Shown piece by piece: positions 60,328-64,000 of a stretch of DNA of 64,000 bases. How positions within the stretch are numbered: the first letter of the stretch is position 1; each line of letters starts with the position of its first letter. The position numbers and the translations under genes are program-made. The stretch spans positions 1 to 64,000 of the forward strand of contig NZ_MSXW01000026.1 of NCBI RefSeq assembly GCF_001945445.1. Direction: 5' to 3'. The notes under the pieces are model-generated. The model ran no database searches. It was not told the DNA's origin and saw only the letters and a list, made by a program, of their open reading frames with translations. This stretch comes from Pseudomonas sp. PA27(2017) (GTDB lineage: Bacteria > Pseudomonadota > Gammaproteobacteria > Pseudomonadales > Pseudomonadaceae).

Positions 60328-60782
60328 TCGAACTGGATCTGCAGGTCGCGAGCGAAGCTGGCCGCCTGCCCGCGCAGGCCGATTTTCAGGCCTGGTGCGC
60401 GATCGCTCTGCGCCAGCGCAGCGCCGACTCGGAACTGACCATCCGCCTGGTGGACGAAGAGGAAGGCCGCGAGCTCAATCGCACCTGGCGCGGCAAGGAC
60501 TACGCCACCAACGTGCTGTCCTTCCCGGCCGATGTACCCGACGAATTACTCGATATTCCACTGCTCGGCGATCTGGTGATCTGCGTGCCAGTGGTCGAGC
60601 GCGAGGCTGTCGAGCAAGGCAAGACCTTGGATGCGCACTGGGCGCATCTGGTGATTCACGGCTGTTTACATCTTTTGGGCTACGACCACATCGACGATGC
60701 GGAAGCCGAAGAGATGGAAAGCCTGGAACGAATACTGCTCGCCGAGCTGGGTCATCCCGACCCGTATGCCGGCGACGAATGA
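60324..60782 (+). CDS. ybeY: rRNA maturation endoribonuclease YbeY
   Basis: A small zinc-dependent RNase needed for 16S rRNA 3' end maturation and 70S quality control. 152 residues with the zinc motif His112-x3-His116-x5-His122 ([11 protein letters not shown]), and the conserved [17 protein letters not shown] upstream. The ATG lies inside the end of ybeZ (ATGA), indicating coupled translation. Confidence 0.97.
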   Translation: MIELDLQVASEAGRLPAQADFQAWCAIALRQRSADSELTIRLVDEEEGRELNRTWRGKDYATNVLSFPADVPDELLDIPLLGDLVICVPVVEREAVEQGKTLDAHWAHLVIHGCLHLLGYDHIDDAEAEEMESLERILLAELGHPDPYAGDE

Positions 60783-60807
60783 CTATAGGGATCCCGAGTA
60801 AAACGCC

Positions 60808-61644
60808 ATGAGCGAAGACCGATCGAGCAACGAGCAGAAGTCCTGGTTGAACAAACTGACCCAGGCTTTTGCTCATGAGCCGAAAAACCGCCAGGAACTG
60901 CTGGAAGTCCTGCGTGATGCCCACCAGAACAAACTGCTCGACAGCGAGGCTCTGGCCATCGTCGAAGGCGCCATCCAGGTCGCCGACCTGCAGGTTCGCG
61001 ACATCATGGTGCCGCGCTCCCAGGTGGTGACCATCAAGGCCAGCCAGCCCCCCAAGGAATTCCTCCCGGTGATCATCGAAGCGGCGCACTCGCGCTACCC
61101 GGTGATCGGCGAAACCCTCGACGACGTGCTCGGCATCCTGCTCGCCAAGGATCTGCTGCCGTTGCTGCTCAATGATCAGCCTGACTTCAACATCCGCGAC
61201 ATGCTGCGCCCGGCCACCTTCGTGCCCGAGTCCAAGCGTCTCAACGTGCTGCTGCGCGAGTTCCGCGCCAACCACAACCACATGGCGGTGGTGATCGACG
61301 AATACGGTGGCGTCGCCGGCCTGGTGACCATCGAAGATGTGCTGGAGCAGATCGTCGGTGATATCGAGGACGAGCACGACGTCGAGGAAGACAGTTACGT
61401 CAAGCCGCTGCCCAGTGGCGACTTCCTGGTCAAGGCGCTGACGCCCATCGATCACTTCAACGAAACCTTCACCACCGATTTCTCCGACGACGAGTTCGAC
61501 ACCGTTGGCGGCCTGGTGATGAGCGCCTTCGGCCATCTGCCCAAGCGCAACGAAGTGACGGTGATCGGCGAGTTCCGCTTTCGCGTGCTCAACGCCGACA
61601 GCCGCCGCGTGCATCTGCTACGCCTGACGCCGCTGGCCCGCTGA
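60808..61644 (+). CDS. ybeX: CBS-domain transporter-associated protein YbeX (CorC)
   Basis: A 278-residue cytoplasmic protein with two CBS domains (about 65-190, marked by VRDIMVPRSQVVTI and IRDMLRPATFVPESKRLNVLL) and a C-terminal CorC/HlyC domain (about 200-275). Linked to magnesium/cobalt efflux and, in E. coli, to ribosome metabolism. It follows ybeY by 25 bases and precedes lnt by 55, the gap holding a perfect hairpin. Confidence 0.94.
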   Translation: MSEDRSSNEQKSWLNKLTQAFAHEPKNRQELLEVLRDAHQNKLLDSEALAIVEGAIQVADLQVRDIMVPRSQVVTIKASQPPKEFLPVIIEAAHSRYPVIGETLDDVLGILLAKDLLPLLLNDQPDFNIRDMLRPATFVPESKRLNVLLREFRANHNHMAVVIDEYGGVAGLVTIEDVLEQIVGDIEDEHDVEEDSYVKPLPSGDFLVKALTPIDHFNETFTTDFSDDEFDTVGGLVMSAFGHLPKRNEVTVIGEFRFRVLNADSRRVHLLRLTPLAR

Positions 61645-61648
61645 CCCG

Positions 61649-61672
61649 ACACCCCGCCATCTGGCGGGGTGT
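61649..61672 (+). terminator. Perfect hairpin between ybeX and lnt
   Basis: ACACCCCGCC-ATCT-GGCGGGGTGT, ten paired bases, four bases after the ybeX stop. No T-run follows, so it may protect the 3' end or cause partial termination. Confidence 0.45.
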
Positions 61673-61699
61673 TCGCTCTCCCTTATCGTGAGTCCCTCG

Positions 61700-63217
61700 A
61701 TGAACCGACTGTTCCAACCCGGCTGGGCCGGCAACCTGATCGCCCTGCTGGCCGGCGCGCTGACCACCCTGGCGCTGGCGCCCTATGGCATCTGGCCGCT
61801 GGCGCTGCTGTCCATCGCCCTGCTCTACCGCGGCCTGCGTGCGTTGACGCCGCGCCAGGCGGCCTGGCGCGGCTGGTGGTACGGCTTCGGGCTATTCGCC
61901 TCGGGCACTAGCTGGGTTTACGTGAGCATCCACGACTACGGCGCGGCCTCACCGCCGCTGGCCGCCTTCCTGACCCTGGGTTTCGTCGCCGGTCTGGGCC
62001 TGTTCTTCGCCCTCGCCACCTGGCTGTGGGCGCTGTGCCTGCGCCGCGACAGCGCGCCATTGGGCGATGCCCTGGCATTCGCTGCGCTGTGGGTGGCCCA
62101 GGAAGCGTTTCGCGGCTGGTTCCTCACCGGCTTCCCGTGGCTCTATGCCGGCTACAGCCAGCTCGACGGTCCCATGGCCGGCCTGGCGCCGATTGGCGGC
62201 GTGTGGCTGCTGTCGTTCGCCCTGGCATTGAGCGCAGCGCTCTTGGTCAACCTGCCGCGCCTGCTCGGCAACAAGCCACAACTGGCCGAGGCGCTGGTGC
62301 TGCTGATCGCGCCCTGGCTGCTCGGCGCTGCATTCAAGGATCACGCCTGGACCGCACCGGCAGGCGAGCCGCTCAGCGTGGCGGCGATTCAGGGCAACGT
62401 GGAACAGAACCTCAAGTGGGACCCGGCCCAGCTCAACGCCCAACTGGCGCTGTACCGCGACATGAGCTTCGCCAGCAAGCCGGTGGATATCCTGGTGTGG
62501 CCGGAGACCGCGGTGCCGGTGCTCAAGGAACAGGCCATCGGCTACCTGAGCATGATGGATCGCTTCGCCAGCGACCGGAAAAGCGCACTGATCACCGGCG
62601 TGCCGATCCGCCAGCCCAATGCCGACGGCGACATGCGCTACTACAACGCCGTCAGCGTGATCGGCCAGGGCAGCGGCGATTACCTCAAGCAGCGCCTGGT
62701 GCCGTTTGGCGAATACGTGCCGTTGCAGGACATGCTGCGCGGGCTGATCGCCTTCTTCGACCTGCCGATGTCCGACTTCGCCCGCGGCGAGCACGACCAG
62801 CCGCTGCTCGAAGCCAAGGGGCACCGCATCGCCACGTTCATCTGCTACGAAGTGGTCTACCCGGAATTCGCCGCCGAGATGGCGGCCCAGAGCGACCTGC
62901 TGCTGACGGTCAGCAACGACACCTGGTTCGGCAAGTCGATCGGCCCGCTGCAGCATCTGCAGATGGCGCAGATGCGCGCCCTGGAGGCCGGCCGCTGGAT
63001 GATCCGCGCCACCAACAACGGTGTGACCGTGCTGATCGACCCGTTCGGGCGTATCACCGAGCGCCTGCCGCAATTCGAACAGGCCACGCTCTACGGCCAG
63101 GTGCAGCCAATGCAGCACCTGACGCCCTACCTGCAATGGCGCTCGTGGCCACTGATCATTCTCTGCAGCCTGCTGGCCGGCTGGGCGCTGGTGCGGCGGC
63201 GTCGGGACGCGAAGTAA
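61700..63217 (+). CDS. lnt: Apolipoprotein N-acyltransferase
   Basis: Adds the third acyl chain to lipoproteins in the inner membrane. 505 residues: several N-terminal membrane segments (about 10-215), then the nitrilase domain with the catalytic triad visible as Glu in VWPETAVPVL, Lys in QRLVPFGEYVPL and Cys in TFICYEVVYPEF, and a final membrane helix near the C-terminus followed by a basic tail. I chose ATG 61700; a GTG four codons earlier lacks a clear ribosome site. Confidence 0.97.
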   Translation: MNRLFQPGWAGNLIALLAGALTTLALAPYGIWPLALLSIALLYRGLRALTPRQAAWRGWWYGFGLFASGTSWVYVSIHDYGAASPPLAAFLTLGFVAGLGLFFALATWLWALCLRRDSAPLGDALAFAALWVAQEAFRGWFLTGFPWLYAGYSQLDGPMAGLAPIGGVWLLSFALALSAALLVNLPRLLGNKPQLAEALVLLIAPWLLGAAFKDHAWTAPAGEPLSVAAIQGNVEQNLKWDPAQLNAQLALYRDMSFASKPVDILVWPETAVPVLKEQAIGYLSMMDRFASDRKSALITGVPIRQPNADGDMRYYNAVSVIGQGSGDYLKQRLVPFGEYVPLQDMLRGLIAFFDLPMSDFARGEHDQPLLEAKGHRIATFICYEVVYPEFAAEMAAQSDLLLTVSNDTWFGKSIGPLQHLQMAQMRALEAGRWMIRATNNGVTVLIDPFGRITERLPQFEQATLYGQVQPMQHLTPYLQWRSWPLIILCSLLAGWALVRRRRDAK

Positions 63218-63234
63218 GCAGGGTCGAACTGAGT

Positions 63235-63282
63235 GGTGGGCTGATGCGAATCGGCATCCTGCCCACCCTTCTTGTCTTTTCC
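63235..63282 (+). terminator. lnt terminator
   Basis: GGTGGGC-T-GATGC pairs with GCATC-CT-GCCCACC and is followed by a T-rich stretch (CTTCTTGTCTTTT), 17 bases after the lnt stop. Confidence 0.65.
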
Positions 63283-63299
63283 GGATAGGCGTTACAGCC

Positions 63300-63411
63300 T
63301 GTGGGAGCGCGCTGGGGCGCCTAGTCCATGCGCGCGAAAATCACGGGCATGGCCCGTTCCCACACTTGAGAAGCGGCGCACTCCACAACGTAGGGTGGGC
63401 TTTAGCCCACC
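63300..63411. repeat. REP element plus a GTGGGC-type palindrome after lnt
   Basis: A REP unit runs from TGTGGGAGCG (63300) to its inverted partner TCCCACA (63364) and matches the element at 10052. A separate palindrome GGTGGGCTTTAGCCCACC lies at 63394-63411; it is a short repeat I recall as common in some pseudomonad groups. Both lie between the convergent lnt and DUF218 genes. Confidence 0.65.
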
Positions 63412-63419
63412 ACTTAACG

Positions 63420-63998
63420 CTACCTCCCGTAAACCAGCGGATAAGCCAGCGCGCCTATCACCTCGTTGAGCAGCAAGGTGCTTTGCCAGAAGGCCTTGCC
63501 TTCCGGCAGCCAGCCCCCCATCGGCCGGCCATTGGCCACGCCGAGAAAGCCCACCGGCGCCGTCATCACCTCGAAACCGGCCTGCTCGAAGCACCAGCGT
63601 GAGCGCGGCATGTGCCAGGCCTGGGTCACCAGCAAAACCCGACGGATGCCTTCAGGCTCGAGCAGCGCAGCAGTTTCGGTCGCATTTTCCCAGGTGGTGC
63701 GGCTGCGCTCCTCCTGCCAACGCACCTCGACACCCAGATCCTCGCGCATCACCTCGGCCATCAGCGCAGCCTCGCTGGGCGGGCGACCGAAGTGCAGGCC
63801 GCCGGTGGTCAGCACCGGCAAGCCGGAGGCTTTGGCCAGCCGCGCCGCATAGCGGGTGCGCTCCAGCGCCATGGCGCTGGGCTGCTCGCCGCCCCAGGCG
63901 GGGTCGTCCGAATCGCGCCCGCCGCCGAGCACGACGATGACATCCGCCTGCTGCGCCAGGGTGCTCCACTGTTGCTGGGCGATTGCCGGCTCGCGCTC
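63420..63998 (-). CDS. YdcF/DUF218 family protein (partial, N-terminus outside window)
   Basis: The last 192 residues or so of a DUF218 protein (YdcF/ElyC/SanA group). The visible part begins before QQADVIVVLGGGRDSDDPA, the conserved nucleotide-like binding strand, and includes YAARLAKASGLPVLTTGG, the signature E-x-RSRTTWENATETA, and VLLVTQAWHMPRSRWCFEQAG. ElyC and relatives act in envelope or undecaprenyl carrier metabolism, but many members have no known role. The frame is open to the window edge, so any N-terminal membrane helices are not seen. It is convergent with lnt. Confidence 0.85.
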   Translation of the reverse strand, partial: EREPAIAQQQWSTLAQQADVIVVLGGGRDSDDPAWGGEQPSAMALERTRYAARLAKASGLPVLTTGGLHFGRPPSEAALMAEVMREDLGVEVRWQEERSRTTWENATETAALLEPEGIRRVLLVTQAWHMPRSRWCFEQAGFEVMTAPVGFLGVANGRPMGGWLPEGKAFWQSTLLLNEVIGALAYPLVYGR

Positions 63999-64000
63999 GA

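Overview
This window is a stretch of Pseudomonas (sensu lato) chromosome. The codon use is GC-rich. The gene order pcm-surE-truD-ispF, ispD-ftsB-eno-kdsA-pyrG-tilS-accA-dnaE, rnhB-lpxB-lpxA-fabZ-lpxD-skp-bamA-rseP-dxr-cdsA-uppS-frr-pyrH-tsf-rpsB, map-glnD-dapC and ladS-thiD-thiE-hemL...miaB-ybeZYX-lnt matches, as I remember them, two separate segments of the P. aeruginosa chromosome. Several details differ from P. aeruginosa: mqo beside rpoS, a DUF368 gene in the rpoS operon, a chemoreceptor between glnD and dapC, and the two segments joined near 50 kb. This suggests another species of the genus.

Layout. 0-0.15 kb: the end of an IS4-type insertion sequence. 0.2-3.1 kb: yajG-like lipoprotein, a small conserved gene and mqo. 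3.2-9.1 kb (minus): ispF-truD-surE-pcm-DUF368-nlpD-rpoS. 9.4-13.6 kb: a long-tailed Dps, the glutathione-dependent formaldehyde pathway (fghA, adhC) with a divergent LysR regulator, and a ribosome-hibernation-type protein. 13.8-25.3 kb (minus): ispD, ftsB, eno, kdsA, pyrG, tilS, accA, dnaE. 25.4-40.0 kb (minus): lipid A, outer-membrane assembly, isoprenoid, phospholipid and translation genes from rnhB back to rpsB. 40.3-43.8 kb (plus): map and glnD. 44-50 kb: an amino-acid-type chemoreceptor, dapC, and a methyltransferase/heme-oxygenase-like oxidase pair. 50-53.5 kb: LadS-type hybrid kinase and a siderophore-type binding protein. 53.7-63.2 kb: thiD-thiE-hemL, a Sel1-repeat protein, DUF1820, miaB-ybeZ-ybeY-ybeX-lnt. 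The window closes inside a DUF218 gene.

Most of the content is core envelope and translation machinery. Dxr, IspD and IspF make isoprenoid precursors, UppS turns them into undecaprenyl carrier, and the DUF368 protein probably returns the carrier across the membrane. LpxA/D/B, FabZ, KdsA, Skp, BamA and RseP build and monitor the outer membrane. Accessory signals lie in the gaps: dispersed REP elements at four loci, a structured MITE-like element between tsf and pyrH, an IS end inside the yajG terminator, and a sigma-28-type promoter for the chemoreceptor. I saw no CRISPR array, tRNA, rRNA, prophage or defence island.
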